64,000 nucleotides of DNA from Marinomonas pontica (GTDB taxonomy: Bacteria > Pseudomonadota > Gammaproteobacteria > Pseudomonadales > Marinomonadaceae), in assembly GCF_026191375.1 (NCBI RefSeq), contig NZ_JAODTL010000032.1:62001-126000 (forward strand), written 5' to 3'. Positions 36,661 to 47,020 of the stretch are shown here, in pieces. A program made the translations under genes and the position numbers. The number at the start of each line of letters is the position of its first letter. Position 1 is the stretch's first letter. The notes beneath the pieces were generated by a model, which searched no databases, was not told the origin of the DNA, and saw only the letters and a list, made by a program, of their open reading frames with translations.

Positions 36661-39600
36661 ATGATGAAAGTGATGTCAGTCGTTGTTCTAACCGCGTTAG
36701 GGTATTTTTTGCTGGGTGTGGTTGGATTGGCTGTGGCGATTTCACCCGGTTATTCAACTATCATTTGGCCCGCTTCTGGTGTGGCTATTGCCGCGGTGAT
36801 GTTTTTTCCTAAGTTCGCACCCTTTGGTGTGTTTCTAGGCTCTTTACTGCTGAATATTAGCGCGACTTGGTTTAATTATCATGAACTCGCGTTTGCTCTT
36901 CCCGCTTGCATAGCGTTGGGTTCAACGTTGCAATCTTGTGTTGGTGCGTATCTTGTTCGTCGTTTTGTTGGTGTTCCTTTTCTTTTTCATCAAACTCGCT
37001 TGGTTTTACGGTTTGTTTTCTTAGCTGGCATTTTGTCGACGTTAATTGGTGCCAGCATTGGCTCTATTGCGCTGCTTTCATTTGGTGTTATAGGACGAGA
37101 GGAGCTGCTGACGAATTGGTTGGTGTGGTGGGGCGGCGATATGATCGGGGTGCTGGTGATGGTGCCATGGCTTGCCGTTTGCTTCCCTTATTATTTTGGT
37201 AACCGATTAGAGCACCCGTTTCGTGTCTTGTGCGGTTTTTTGTTTGTCCTAGTCGTGACGGCGGCATTGTCTCTGGGCAGCAGTTATTCGGAATGGAATA
37301 AACAGTCTAAAGAATTTCGAGCCAACGCTGAATTGTTGGGGGTGTTGCTGAACAACCGCATTAAAAGCAGTATCGATATGCTGCACAGTTTTGTAGGTTT
37401 AATTAGAGGCAGCGATCATGTTCAGGCTGAGGAGTTTGAGGTATTTGCGAACAGTGTGATGCAGCGTGATGATTCTATCTTGGGGGTATCATTAAATCTT
37501 TCTGTGGCGGGTAGCGAGCTCTCTCAATTCGAGCAAAACATTCAGCGTTATTATCCTGATCGTGAATTCCGTGTAAAAGAAAAAAATAGTTTAGGGGAGT
37601 TTGTTCCTGTAACGCCACGAGATACACACGTTGTGGTGACGTATATTAGCCCTCTAAAAGCCAGTGAAGCCGCTTTGGGCTACGATGTGTATTCACAGGT
37701 AGACCGAAAGTACGCACTTGATCAGACTAAGCTTTTGCGAAAAGCTTATCCCACGCCTCCCATTAAACTGGTTCAACAATCTAATGGTTTGTTATTGTTT
37801 TTACCCTTCTTTGATAAAGACAGCGATGCATTTCTAGGAGTGGTCGCAGCGATTATTGAGCTGGATATACTGACAGACACCATTCTTGAAAGAGGTCATT
37901 TACCAAATACTGAGTTGTATTTGATTGACGCTTTTCATTCCGAAGTATCACCCAATATGGTGACGAAAAGCCGAGCGGCGTCTTTATCCGCAGACGATGT
38001 GGTTGCTCGCTATGATTCCGCTGGGTTTAGCCATGCAGCTAAGTTTGACATTGAGGTGGGGGCGAAAACCTGGCAGTTGTATCAAGTCAGTGATAATTAT
38101 TTTTTCAAACAACCTTGGATCGTGAAGTTTGTTTTAGCGTGTGGTTTTTTATTCACGGGTTTGTTTGGCTGGTTTTTGTTGATTGTCAGCAGTCATACGG
38201 CGGAAGTGGAAAATCGAGTGAGATTAAGAACACGCGATTTGCAGTTGGCAAATGAAAACTTAAAAGTGTCGGAGCTGGAGCAAAGTAAAGCCAAAGAAGA
38301 GGCGTTGCAGGCGAGCTTAGCGAAGAGTGAATTTTTGGCGAATATGAGCCATGAAATTCGAACGCCGTTGAATGGCGTGATTGGGTGTTTGTCTTTGTTG
38401 AAGAATACAAAGCTGCAAACAGAGCAGTCTAAATTGGTTCAGTTATCCCAACACAGCGCAGAGTCTTTGTTGGATATTATTAATGACATTTTAGATTTGT
38501 CGAAAATCGAGATGGGTGGACTTTCCCTCGAAAAACACGAGTTTGCCTTGCCAGAGTTGATCGAAGAAGTGAGCAATATATTTGTGTTGAAGGCGGAAGA
38601 AAAAGGCATTGTGCTTAATTCACCTGCAACGCAAATACCGGAACTCACTTTGCTGGGAGACCGTTTGAGGCTCAAGCAGGTTTTGGTAAATTTATTGGGT
38701 AATGCGGTGAAGTTCACTCATCAGGGTGAGGTTTCGTTGCGTTTATCGATAGAGCCTTTGACAGACAGTAGCATTGTATTACGTGCTTCTATTGAAGACT
38801 CTGGCATTGGGGTGTCTAAGGAAAATCAGCGTCGATTGTTTCAGCGTTTTAAGCAAGCTGATGGCTCTACGACACGCAAGTTTGGTGGTACTGGATTGGG
38901 ATTGGCCATCAGTAAAGAAATTATTGAAATGATGGAGGGGGAGATTGGTCTGGAGTCTGTGGAAGGAGAAGGGTCTACCTTCTGGTTCCGAGTGCCGCTT
39001 GAGGTGTGTGCTGAATCATCCCAGGCTCGCAAGCTGAGCTACCCAACACGCGCCACAGTAATCTATCAGAATCGCACAGGTCGTCATTATCTAGGGGCAT
39101 TGCTGGATTCGTTTGGTGTCCTTTACAATGCGTACCCCAGTCTTTCTCAGGCATTGTCTGACAGTGAGTGGATTGGGCATCATGTTTTGTTGGATTCGGC
39201 GGTTTTAGAGGAGGCGGATGATGCCGATAGAATGGCGTGGGAGGAATTGTGCTCTCAGCATCGGGTAACGAAAGTGTTATTGCATGGCCGTTCAAGTGTG
39301 CCAGCGGAAGACCACGCTTATGACGCGGCCTTAATAAAGCCAATTTTTGGTCATTCTTTGTTGGCGGCCTTAGAGAATCTAAAACCTGTATCAGAAGGAG
39401 AGACTGAAATGCCAGTCGAAGAAGAAAAAACAGCGGATAGTCGCCCTGTTTTTAAAGCCAATGTGCTTTTGGCGGAAGATAATCTCACCAATCAGATTGT
39501 GGCCCGAGGCTTATTGAATTTATATGGGGTAGACGTCGTGGTGGCTGAAAATGGCCAAAAAGCCGTAGAGTTGGCACAGTCGACCGCGTTTGACATCATT

Positions 39601-39831
39601 TTTATGGATTGCCAAATGCCAATCATGGACGGTTATGAAGCCACCCGAACTATCCGTCAGTTTACGGACGGTAAAACGCCGGCGGATGTCGCTATTGTCG
39701 CTCTAAGTGCCAATGCCATGAAGGGTGATGAAGACGAGTGTTTTGCCGCGGGCATGAACGATCACATTGCGAAACCCATTTCTCAAGATAAGCTGGTGGC
39801 GACGTTGACGAAATGGCTTGGCAAGGAATAA
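36661..39831 (+). CDS. MASE1/CHASE hybrid sensor histidine kinase with receiver domain
   Basis: Inner-membrane hybrid kinase of 1056 residues. The N-terminal MASE1 region has about eight spans (residues 1-215), then a periplasmic CHASE-like domain (about 240-470) and one further span (about 490-510). A coiled coil follows, then HisKA with phospho-acceptor His564 in [15 protein letters not shown]. The ATPase has an N box in [12 protein letters not shown], then [10 protein letters not shown] and [13 protein letters not shown] degenerate region leads to a C-terminal receiver with Asp983 in [16 protein letters not shown]. The frame opens at 36622; GGAG before the ATG at 36661 decides. The ligand is unknown. 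Confidence 0.88.
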   Translation: MMKVMSVVVLTALGYFLLGVVGLAVAISPGYSTIIWPASGVAIAAVMFFPKFAPFGVFLGSLLLNISATWFNYHELAFALPACIALGSTLQSCVGAYLVRRFVGVPFLFHQTRLVLRFVFLAGILSTLIGASIGSIALLSFGVIGREELLTNWLVWWGGDMIGVLVMVPWLAVCFPYYFGNRLEHPFRVLCGFLFVLVVTAALSLGSSYSEWNKQSKEFRANAELLGVLLNNRIKSSIDMLHSFVGLIRGSDHVQAEEFEVFANSVMQRDDSILGVSLNLSVAGSELSQFEQNIQRYYPDREFRVKEKNSLGEFVPVTPRDTHVVVTYISPLKASEAALGYDVYSQVDRKYALDQTKLLRKAYPTPPIKLVQQSNGLLLFLPFFDKDSDAFLGVVAAIIELDILTDTILERGHLPNTELYLIDAFHSEVSPNMVTKSRAASLSADDVVARYDSAGFSHAAKFDIEVGAKTWQLYQVSDNYFFKQPWIVKFVLACGFLFTGLFGWFLLIVSSHTAEVENRVRLRTRDLQLANENLKVSELEQSKAKEEALQASLAKSEFLANMSHEIRTPLNGVIGCLSLLKNTKLQTEQSKLVQLSQHSAESLLDIINDILDLSKIEMGGLSLEKHEFALPELIEEVSNIFVLKAEEKGIVLNSPATQIPELTLLGDRLRLKQVLVNLLGNAVKFTHQGEVSLRLSIEPLTDSSIVLRASIEDSGIGVSKENQRRLFQRFKQADGSTTRKFGGTGLGLAISKEIIEMMEGEIGLESVEGEGSTFWFRVPLEVCAESSQARKLSYPTRATVIYQNRTGRHYLGALLDSFGVLYNAYPSLSQALSDSEWIGHHVLLDSAVLEEADDADRMAWEELCSQHRVTKVLLHGRSSVPAEDHAYDAALIKPIFGHSLLAALENLKPVSEGETEMPVEEEKTADSRPVFKANVLLAEDNLTNQIVARGLLNLYGVDVVVAENGQKAVELAQSTAFDIIFMDCQMPIMDGYEATRTIRQFTDGKTPADVAIVALSANAMKGDEDECFAAGMNDHIAKPISQDKLVATLTKWLGKE

Positions 39832-39857
39832 CAGCGACCTATATGGAGAGTGGTGTC

Positions 39858-40205
39858 ATGCTCGAACCAAAAATATTTGATAATGCGGACTATGAAAGTC
39901 GACTTGCTTGTAATCATGAGTTAATGGCTTTGGTTGCATCGGAGTTTATAAAGGAAGCTGAGGGCTTGTTAGTCGAGTTGAGCCGCCATATCCAGTACCA
40001 AGATTGGGTTAACTTTGCTTTGGTTGCGCACCGTTTAAAAGGGGCGGCGTTGGAGGTGTCGGGTTATCGATTTTGCCAATTAATCAGTAAGATGGAGCGC
40101 CATGCGCTTCAGTCTGATCACCAATCCTTGGGCGAAGATCATCACCATTTGAAGAGCGAATTTATCGTGCTGGTGAAGGCGCTCAAGCTCGATATTCTTT
40201 CTTAG
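39858..40205 (+). CDS. HPt domain phosphotransfer protein
   Basis: Stand-alone histidine phosphotransfer protein, 115 residues. The phospho-histidine is His58 in LVAHRLKGAALEVSGYRF, inside a predicted four-helix bundle. GGAGAG lies seven bases before the ATG at 39858. It starts 26 bases after the hybrid kinase, so it should relay phosphate from the kinase receiver domain to an unlinked response regulator. A terminator follows. Confidence 0.87.
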   Translation: MLEPKIFDNADYESRLACNHELMALVASEFIKEAEGLLVELSRHIQYQDWVNFALVAHRLKGAALEVSGYRFCQLISKMERHALQSDHQSLGEDHHHLKSEFIVLVKALKLDILS

Positions 40206-40229
40206 CGACATCTTGTTAAGTGTTTCTTT

Positions 40230-40256
40230 AACGGCCATTCTTTGAATGGCCGTTTT
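40230..40256 (+). terminator. rho-independent terminator after the HPt gene
   Basis: AACGGCCATTC (40230-40240), loop TTT, GAATGGCCGTT (40244-40254), then TTTT. The 11-bp stem is perfect. Confidence 0.88.
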
Positions 40257-40305
40257 CATTTCTATTTTAAAATACGCCGTTCAACGCAATTTAATTGTCC
40301 TTTTA

Positions 40306-40362
40306 GTTTCATTTGAATTGATGTTGTTTTTCAAATGAAACCTACCTATCATCAAAATGAAA
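40306..40362 (+). promoter_or_regulatory. cluster of TTTCATTTGA boxes upstream of ugpB
   Basis: GTTTCATTTGA (40306-40316) and its exact reverse complement TCAAATGAAAC (40331-40341) form an 11-base inverted repeat with 14-base spacing. A third related box, TCAAAATGAAA, is at 40352-40362. They lie 62-118 bases upstream of the ugpB start. TTTC-rich boxes are common for DeoR-family repressors, and one such gene (45418) ends this operon. The pairing is inferred. Confidence 0.55.
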
Positions 40363-40423
40363 TATTTTCTTTTTATAGTCGTTCTTTCTTTTCTAATAAA
40401 AACTCATTGTGAGGAACACGGAA

Positions 40424-41725
40424 ATGCATAATTTGAAGTTAGCGTCAGTGGTTGTTGGTTTGTCTATTGCGAGTTCAGGTTTCGCCGCCACGCAAATAGA
40501 ATGGTGGCACGCAATGGGCGGTGCAAATGGTGAAAAAGTAAATGAAATTGCCAAAGCGTTTAACGACTCTCAAGACGCTTATGAAGTAAAACCGGTTTAT
40601 AAAGGCAATTATACCGAGACAATGACGTCAGCGATTGCCGCTTTTCGTGCCAAACAACAGCCCGCTATCGTGCAAGTTTTTGAAGTGGGCACCGCGAGTA
40701 TGATGGCCGCCAAAGGCGCGATTTATCCTGTATACAAACTGATGCGTGAGTCAGGCCAGTCGTTTGATGAAAGCGCTTATTTGAGTGCGGTAACGGGTTA
40801 CTACACCAACAGCGATGGTCAAATGCTGTCTATGCCATTCAACAGTTCAACGACTGTTTTGTATTACAACAAAGACTTATTCAAAAAAGCGGGCATCAGC
40901 CAAGCTCCAAAAACGTGGCAGGAAGTAGAAAGTGCGGCAAAAAAATTACAAGCATCCGGTGTAACTTGTGGTTTTACGACGGCTTGGCAATCTTGGGTGC
41001 AATTGGAAAACCTAAGTGCCCGTCATAATGTGCCTTTTGCTACGCTGGATAATGGTTTTGGTGGTCTGAAAACCGAGTTGAAATTTAATGGTCCATTACA
41101 AGTGGCTCATGTTACCAAAATGGGTGAATGGCAAAAGAATGGAGTTTTTAGCTATTCAGGCCGCACCAATGATGGCGCTGCGAAATTTTACAGCCAAGAA
41201 TGTGGCATGTTTACTGAGTCTTCTGCTGGTTACGCAGGCATCAAGCGTAATGCAAAATTCGACTTTGGTGTGGCAGAACTTCCATACTGGGAAGGCAAGG
41301 TAAAACAGCCTTCTAATACGATTATCGGTGGCGCGTCTTTGTGGGTGCTGCAAGGTCATTCTAAAGAAGAATACAAAGGCGTAGCGTCTTTCCTAAGTTA
41401 CCTATCTCGCGCATCGGTACAGGCCGATTGGCACCAGTTTTCTGGCTACTTACCAATCACCAAAGCAGCGTATGATTTGACGAAAGGTCAAGGCTTCTAT
41501 GCTGCGAACCCAGGTACCGAGACCGGTGTCATGCAAATGACGACTGGAACGCCTACGGCAAATACCAAAGGTTTACGCTTGGGTAATTTTGTGCAGATCC
41601 GTGGCATCATTGACGAAGCGTTAGAGTCTGTGTGGAGTGGTGATGTCGACGCCCAAACGGCTCTGAATACCGCCGTTGAACGTGGTAATGTGCAGCTTCG
41701 CAAATTTGAAAAAGCGAACGATTAA
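40424..41725 (+). CDS. ugpB: sn-glycerol-3-phosphate/glycerophosphodiester ABC transporter substrate-binding protein
   Basis: Periplasmic receptor of the UgpBAEC importer. The signal peptide is about 21 residues (ends SGFAA). The mature start IEWWHAMGGANGEKVNEIAK, the segment YKGNYTETMTSAIAAFRAK and FEVGTASMMAAKGAIYPVY are typical UgpB. Near the C-terminus lie SYLSRASVQADWHQFSGYLP and RLGNFVQIRGIIDEALESVW. It has 433 residues. GAGGA precedes the ATG at 40424. A terminator-like hairpin separates it from ugpA, as expected for an over-produced receptor. Confidence 0.94.
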   Translation: MHNLKLASVVVGLSIASSGFAATQIEWWHAMGGANGEKVNEIAKAFNDSQDAYEVKPVYKGNYTETMTSAIAAFRAKQQPAIVQVFEVGTASMMAAKGAIYPVYKLMRESGQSFDESAYLSAVTGYYTNSDGQMLSMPFNSSTTVLYYNKDLFKKAGISQAPKTWQEVESAAKKLQASGVTCGFTTAWQSWVQLENLSARHNVPFATLDNGFGGLKTELKFNGPLQVAHVTKMGEWQKNGVFSYSGRTNDGAAKFYSQECGMFTESSAGYAGIKRNAKFDFGVAELPYWEGKVKQPSNTIIGGASLWVLQGHSKEEYKGVASFLSYLSRASVQADWHQFSGYLPITKAAYDLTKGQGFYAANPGTETGVMQMTTGTPTANTKGLRLGNFVQIRGIIDEALESVWSGDVDAQTALNTAVERGNVQLRKFEKAND

Positions 41726-41733
41726 TAAAACCT

Positions 41734-41768
41734 ACGCCCTTATCTTGTATTTATAGGGGCGTTTTTTT
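41734..41768 (+). terminator. intra-operon terminator between ugpB and ugpA
   Basis: ACGCCCTTAT (41734-41743) pairs with ATAGGGGCGT (41753-41762), one wobble, followed by seven T. No new promoter is obvious before ugpA, so this hairpin probably attenuates rather than ends the operon. Confidence 0.75.
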
Positions 41769-41842
41769 ATAGAGAGCTTTGTACGCGATGTCGTGCAAAG
41801 GTCTCCCTCAAATTGTTTTTTTTTCATTGTTTGGATTGTCTG

Positions 41843-42721
41843 ATGACGGTTACGTTTCCCCAAAAAAGCCTGCCTTGGCTATTGCTGTTGCCACAACTAT
41901 TGATCACAGCGATTTTCTTTCTTTGGCCAGCAGAACAAGCGCTAGAACAAGCGTTTTACCAAGAAGACGCATTTGGCTTGAGCCGCGAATTTGTTGGTTT
42001 AGAGAATTTTCTTGATCTGTTTACCGACCCCTTGTACTACCAATCAATCTTGACCACCTTGGTGTTTAGTTTTTCTGTTGCCATTGTGGGTATGTCGTTG
42101 GCGCTGTTGTTGGCTGTGATGGCGGACCGGGTGATCCGTGGCAAATTGGCGTACCAAACCTTATTGATTTGGCCTTATGCTGTGGCGCCTGCATTAGCGG
42201 GGGTGTTGTGGTGGATTTTGTTTGACCCGAGCATGGGGCCGATTGCCTTATGGTTGAAGTCGGCGGGTGTTGATTGGAACCATTATCTTGATGGTAACCA
42301 AGCGATGATCTTGGTGGTGATTGCGTCGACGTGGAAGCAAATCAGTTACAACTTTTTATTTTTTCTTGCGGGTTTGCAAGCCGTGCCGCGCTCGCTTATC
42401 GAAGCGGCGGCGATTGACGGTGCGAGTCCGTTTAAGCGCTTTTGGACCATTGTTTTTCCGCTCCTGTCTCCGACAACGTTTTTCTTGTTGGTGGTAAATC
42501 TTGTGTATGCCTTCTTCGAAACCTTCGGTGTGATCGATGCGACCACCAAAGGGGGCCCTGGACAAAGCACTACGACCTTAGTTTACAAAGTGTTTGATGA
42601 TGGTTTTGTCGGTTTGGATTTGGGTGGATCGGCGGCGCAATCGGTTGTGTTGATGGCGATTGTCGGTCTGATGACGGTGATTCAGTTTCGTTTTATTGAG
42701 CGTAAGGTGCAGTACTCATGA
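41843..42721 (+). CDS. ugpA: glycerol-3-phosphate ABC transporter permease UgpA
   Basis: Inner-membrane permease, 292 residues with six spans. The EAA loop that contacts the ATPase reads [20 protein letters not shown] near residues 185-204, followed by [20 protein letters not shown]. The start is taken at ATG 41843; an earlier in-frame start at 41813 would add ten unusual residues, and neither has a good ribosome site. It overlaps ugpE by four bases. Confidence 0.93.
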   Translation: MTVTFPQKSLPWLLLLPQLLITAIFFLWPAEQALEQAFYQEDAFGLSREFVGLENFLDLFTDPLYYQSILTTLVFSFSVAIVGMSLALLLAVMADRVIRGKLAYQTLLIWPYAVAPALAGVLWWILFDPSMGPIALWLKSAGVDWNHYLDGNQAMILVVIASTWKQISYNFLFFLAGLQAVPRSLIEAAAIDGASPFKRFWTIVFPLLSPTTFFLLVVNLVYAFFETFGVIDATTKGGPGQSTTTLVYKVFDDGFVGLDLGGSAAQSVVLMAIVGLMTVIQFRFIERKVQYS

Positions 42722-43566
42722 TCGAGAATCGACCTTGGTTAACGTTTGCGAGTCACGCAACATTATTTACAGGGATTGCTTTGGTGGCCTTGCCTGTGTG
42801 GTTGGCGCTGGTGGCGTCGACGCATCCAGCTTCGGCGTTTGGCGTTGGGCACATTCCTTTGTGGTTCGGCGATGCCGGTGCTGAAACATGGGGAACTGTG
42901 TTGTTTGAAAAAGCAGGCAACGGCGTGGACACTCCCGTCTGGTTTATGATGCTGAACTCTTTGATCATGGCGTTGGGTATTACGTTCGGTAAGATCGCTA
43001 TTTCGTTGTTGTCGGCTTACGCCATTGTATTTTTTCGCTTCCCGTTTCGTAATCTGTGTTTTTGGGTCATTTTCATGACTTTGATGCTGCCGGTTGAGGT
43101 GCGGATTGTGCCAACTTATGAGGTGGTAGCGAATCTGGATCTGCTGAACAGTTACACGGGGTTGACCTTGCCCTTGATCGCCAGTGCGACGGCGACTTTC
43201 TTGTTTCGTCAGTGTTTTTTAAGCATTCCAGGGGAGCTAGTGGAAGCTGCTCGAATGGACGGAGCAGGGCCATGGCGGTTCTTTTTTGACATCTTGTTGC
43301 CGTTATCTAGAACCAATATCGCGGCCTTGTTTGTGATCTTGTTTATTTACGGTTGGAATCAATACCTATGGCCTTTGTTGATCACTACAGACGACGCGTA
43401 TTACACCTTGGTGATGAGTATTAAACGCATGTTGTCAGTAACCGATGGTGATATCGCATGGAACCAGATTATGGCAACCACCTTATTAGCCATGCTGCCA
43501 CCGGTGGCGGTGGTCATTGGTATGCAGAAGCTGTTTGTTAAAGGCTTAGTGGATTCGGAGAAGTAG
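42718..43566 (+). CDS. ugpE: glycerol-3-phosphate ABC transporter permease UgpE
   Basis: Second permease, 282 residues with six spans. The EAA loop is [20 protein letters not shown] near residues 179-198, then [20 protein letters not shown]. The family N-terminus with a span followed by a long periplasmic loop ([20 protein letters not shown]) is present. Its ATG overlaps the ugpA stop, and ugpC starts two bases after it ends. Confidence 0.94.
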   Translation: MIENRPWLTFASHATLFTGIALVALPVWLALVASTHPASAFGVGHIPLWFGDAGAETWGTVLFEKAGNGVDTPVWFMMLNSLIMALGITFGKIAISLLSAYAIVFFRFPFRNLCFWVIFMTLMLPVEVRIVPTYEVVANLDLLNSYTGLTLPLIASATATFLFRQCFLSIPGELVEAARMDGAGPWRFFFDILLPLSRTNIAALFVILFIYGWNQYLWPLLITTDDAYYTLVMSIKRMLSVTDGDIAWNQIMATTLLAMLPPVAVVIGMQKLFVKGLVDSEK

Positions 43567-43568
43567 TA

Positions 43569-44635
43569 ATGACGGACGTTATTTTAGAAAAAGTAGGCAA
43601 GACATACCCGAATGGTTATCACGCCATTCCAAGCGTCGATTTAACCATTGAAGAAGGCGAGTTTATTGTTTTAGTTGGTCCATCAGGCTGTGGTAAATCT
43701 ACTTTATTACGCATGGTGGCGGGATTAGAAAGTATCTCCACAGGCGAGCTGCGCATCCGTAGCGAGCGCATGAATGAAAAAGAACCCGCTGAACGTGACA
43801 TCGCCATGGTGTTTCAGAATTACGCCTTATACCCGCACATGTCAGTGTACGACAACATGGCGTATGGCCTGAAAAACCGCGGTATGCCAAAGGATCAAAT
43901 TGCGGAAAAAGTCAGCGATGTGGCGGCCATGCTAGGGTTGACTGAGTTGCTACAACGTAAACCGCGTCAATTATCGGGCGGCCAACGTCAGCGTGTTGCC
44001 ATGGGGCGCGCTATGGTGCGAGACCCGAAAGTGTTTTTGTTTGATGAACCTTTGTCTAATCTAGACGCCAAATTGCGTGTGCAGATGCGTGTTGAGATTC
44101 GTCAGTTGCAGCGCAAATTGGGCACCACGACCTTGTATGTGACACACGATCAGGTGGAAGCCATGACCTTGGCGGACCGCTTGGTGGTATTGAACAAGGG
44201 TAAGGCGGAGCAAATTGGTACGCCAATGGATTTATACAATAAACCGGCCACACCTTTTGTGGCGGCGTTTATTGGCTCACCTTCAATGAATTTGATCGAC
44301 GCAAATCTCACAGAACAAGGTATTAAACTCTCTGAGGCGTTAACCTTGCCTTTGTCTCATCAGCATCGCGGCGGCATTGTGTGGGAATTCGTCCAGAGCA
44401 CCTGGAAGTGAGCGATGAGCAAAATGCCGATTTCGCTTTGCGTATCCAAGCGGTAGAATCCTTGGGGGCTGAGACATTAATCCACGGTAAAATAGAAACG
44501 CAATCAGGCGATGGCGAACCTATGGTAGTGCGTTTGTCTGGACCGCATTTACCGGATGTGAATAGTCTTATGTGGTTGCATGCACCCGCGCAATATTGGC
44601 ATCTATTTGACGCAAACACTCAACAGAGATTGTGA
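43569..44635 (+). pseudogene. ugpC: glycerol-3-phosphate ABC transporter ATPase UgpC (single-base frameshift)
   Basis: MalK-type ATPase of the Ugp importer. Walker [12 protein letters not shown] near residues 37-47, Q loop [12 protein letters not shown], signature [19 protein letters not shown], Walker [13 protein letters not shown] and H loop [10 protein letters not shown] are intact. The frame then breaks at 44379-44382: as given it reads GGIVWEFVQ and stops at 44411. One extra base gives [20 protein letters not shown], the standard MalK-type regulatory domain entry, and runs to 44635 (about 355 residues). Unlike the other breaks, the lost base is not in a long homopolymer. Confidence 0.9.
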
Positions 44636-44641
44636 GGCGAT

Positions 44642-45403
44642 ATGAGCAATGACACGGTTATGCAGAACGATATTCTGAAAACAAAGGTGATGGGGCATCG
44701 TGGTGCGGCGCTGTTGGCACCCGAAAATACCTTGGCGTCTATCCGTGCTGCTGCGGATGCTGGCGCCACTTGGGTTGAAATTGATGTGTATTTGATCGCC
44801 GAAGGTGGTTTGGTGATTTTTCATGATGATACGCTTGACCGGTGTACCAATGGATCGGGTGTGACCCGTGATGCTCGGCCAATGGATATTGCAGAATTGG
44901 ATGCGGGTTCTTGGTTTTCGGATAAGTTTGTAGGCGAGAAAGTGCCTACTTTGCTGGACGCGCTAGAGTGTATTCAATCGTTGAATTTGGGGTTAAACCT
45001 TGAGATTAAACACGATGGTGCGGACGTGGAAAACATTGTGCCAGCGGTCATGGCGATATTACGTGATCATTGGCAAGACAACGACAAACTGATGATTTCC
45101 AGCTTTAATCTCGCGGCATTGGCTTTGTGTTATGAGATCGATGATCAGCGTTATTTGGCGCCTTTGTATGAGGACATCCCTGATGATTGGCAAGCACAGC
45201 TTGCTGCCATCGAGGCTTACAGCTTGAATTGCGATTACTCACGATTGACTGAGGCGCAAGCGAGAGCGGTAAAAGCCGCTGGTTATAAATTGCTGTGTTA
45301 TACCGCCAATGACCCTAAAAAAGTAGCAGCCCATTGGGAGTGGGGAATGGACGCCGTGATTACCGATGACCCAACTCAGTTTGCGTCATGGTTAGACAAC
45401 TAA
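44642..45403 (+). CDS. ugpQ: glycerophosphodiester phosphodiesterase
   Basis: Cytoplasmic GDPD that releases glycerol-3-phosphate from glycerophosphodiesters imported by Ugp. The catalytic motif MGHRGAALLAPENTLASIRA (HR...EN) lies near residues 17-36, then the metal ligands in WVEIDVYLIAEGGLVIFHDD near 44-64, and LNLEIKHDG near 119-127. The C-terminal GMDAVITDDP is typical. It has 253 residues, 6 bases after ugpC. Confidence 0.94.
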   Translation: MSNDTVMQNDILKTKVMGHRGAALLAPENTLASIRAAADAGATWVEIDVYLIAEGGLVIFHDDTLDRCTNGSGVTRDARPMDIAELDAGSWFSDKFVGEKVPTLLDALECIQSLNLGLNLEIKHDGADVENIVPAVMAILRDHWQDNDKLMISSFNLAALALCYEIDDQRYLAPLYEDIPDDWQAQLAAIEAYSLNCDYSRLTEAQARAVKAAGYKLLCYTANDPKKVAAHWEWGMDAVITDDPTQFASWLDN

Positions 45404-45417
45404 ATTAAGGGTGTTGT

Positions 45418-46176
45418 GTGGGACTGAATGAAAGGCAAAACCAGATTTTAAATTGGGTGCAACAAGAAGACGCACTACTGGTGGAGGACATGGTGACGCG
45501 TTTTAACGTGTCATCACAGACAATACGCAAAGACATTAACCAGTTGGCCGAACGTCATCTTGTACGCCGAACTCATGGTGGAATTGCGCCTGTTTCCAGT
45601 ACAGAAAACTTACCCTTTGATCACCGTCAATTCTTGAACAGTGATGCGAAAGAAGCCATTGCAAAGCTGGTGGCAAACGTCATACCGGACGGTGCCTCGG
45701 TGTTTTTAGGAATAGGTACCACCGTTGAGTACGTGGCTAAGGCTTTGGTGTCCCATCGGAACTTGCAAGTCTTCACCAATAATTTAACCGTGGCGAGTAT
45801 CTTGGGCAATTATCCGCAGGTTCGAGTGCGTGTGCTGGCGGGAAAATTGCGACATAAGCATCACGATTTGGTCGGAGAGGAAACCTTATCCGGTCTGCGT
45901 CAGTATTTTTTTGATTACGGTGTGCTGGGGTGTGGCGGTTTGGATGAAGCACAGGGTGTGTTGGATTTTGATCCAGAAGAAGCGTCCGTCAGTCGAGTGT
46001 TAGTAGAGCAAAGTCGCCACAGTTTGTTGGTCGCGGATCAGCATAAATGGGGGCGCAAAGCGATGGCGCGCGTGCATTCTTTTGATTCAATCGATTGGCT
46101 TTTTAGTGATGAATTGACCGAGTCGCAAACCCGTTTACTCACCGATCACGGTGTTCACATTCAACTTTGTTCATAA
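45418..46176 (+). CDS. DeoR family transcriptional regulator (GlpR-like)
   Basis: DeoR-type repressor of 252 residues. The N-terminal helix-turn-helix carries VEDMVTRFNVSSQTIRKDIN near residues 22-41 followed by RRTHGG, and the sugar-phosphate sensing domain includes GASVFLGIGTTVEYVA near 92-107 and the late ADQHKWGRKAMARV. The start is GTG 45418. It is the fifth-to-sixth gene of the ugp run and most likely senses glycerol-3-phosphate or a related phosphate and acts on the boxes before ugpB. Confidence 0.9.
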   Translation: MGLNERQNQILNWVQQEDALLVEDMVTRFNVSSQTIRKDINQLAERHLVRRTHGGIAPVSSTENLPFDHRQFLNSDAKEAIAKLVANVIPDGASVFLGIGTTVEYVAKALVSHRNLQVFTNNLTVASILGNYPQVRVRVLAGKLRHKHHDLVGEETLSGLRQYFFDYGVLGCGGLDEAQGVLDFDPEEASVSRVLVEQSRHSLLVADQHKWGRKAMARVHSFDSIDWLFSDELTESQTRLLTDHGVHIQLCS

Positions 46177-46183
46177 GGCAATT

Positions 46184-47020
46184 ATGTCGACGTCTGATTT
46201 TTCAACATTAACACTGTCTTCTTTGGCGCTTTCTTCTATAGATAAGAATGCTTGTCAGAACTTGCGATTTATCTTGACGGATTTCGACGACACGCTGACT
46301 TGGGAAGGGCAGTTGCCTGTGGAGACGTTGCGAGCGCTAGCACAATTAGAGGCAAACGGAATCAAGGTGATTCCTGTGACCGGTGGTTGTGCGGGCTGGT
46401 CGGACATGATTGCCAGAGCGCTTCCCGTTGATGGCGTGATTACCGAAGGCGGGGCATGTTTTATTGGCCGTACTGCAGATCGTCATCTGACATATTCCTT
46501 TTGGCGTGACGAGTCGGAAATGCGTGCAGAGCAGGCGGACATACTGGCTCAAGTGACGGCGCTGCTTGTTCAATTTCCGCGTTTGCGTTTGGCGAGAGAT
46601 CAAGCCTATCGGCTGACTGATGTGGCGATCGATTACGCTCAGGACGTTAAGCCTGCCGCTGTGGCTGAAAAAGACGCTTGTTTGGCGGCATTGATTGAAT
46701 TGGGGTTAAATGCGAAGGCCAGTTCGATTCACATTAATGTGTGCTCTCAAGGCTACGATAAGTTCTCTATGGCGCAGCGCGTGTTAACCGAGTCGTATGG
46801 CCTGAGTGAGACACAGCAGCAAGAGCAAGTGCTCTATGTTGGCGATGCTCCGAATGATGAAAGTATGTTTGCGCGTTTCCCATTGAGTGTTGGTGTGGCG
46901 AATATCGCGGAACATTTGTCGATCATGCGCCACCACCCACGTTATCAAACGACGCAGCCGGGCGGGTTAGGGTTTGCTGAGTTGGCGGATTTTATTCTGT
47001 CTTCACGACACCAACGTTAA
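46184..47020 (+). CDS. HAD-IIB family phosphatase
   Basis: Haloacid dehalogenase-like hydrolase, 278 residues. Motif I is LRFILTDFDDTLTWEGQLP near residues 28-46 (nucleophile and acid Asp pair DxD), motif II is IPVTGGCAGW near 64-73, and the late motif is VLYVGDAPNDESMFARFPLS near 215-235. The cap is of the type seen in mannosyl-3-phosphoglycerate and sucrose-phosphate phosphatases. AAGG lies six bases before the ATG at 46184. Clustering with ugp suggests a glycerol- or sugar-phosphate substrate; this is not established. Confidence 0.82.
   Translation: MSTSDFSTLTLSSLALSSIDKNACQNLRFILTDFDDTLTWEGQLPVETLRALAQLEANGIKVIPVTGGCAGWSDMIARALPVDGVITEGGACFIGRTADRHLTYSFWRDESEMRAEQADILAQVTALLVQFPRLRLARDQAYRLTDVAIDYAQDVKPAAVAEKDACLAALIELGLNAKASSIHINVCSQGYDKFSMAQRVLTESYGLSETQQQEQVLYVGDAPNDESMFARFPLSVGVANIAEHLSIMRHHPRYQTTQPGGLGFAELADFILSSRHQR

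Noticed and set aside
44381-44635. Separate small gene after ugpC
   Set aside because: Its sequence is the C-terminal regulatory domain of UgpC; it joins the upstream frame once one base is restored.
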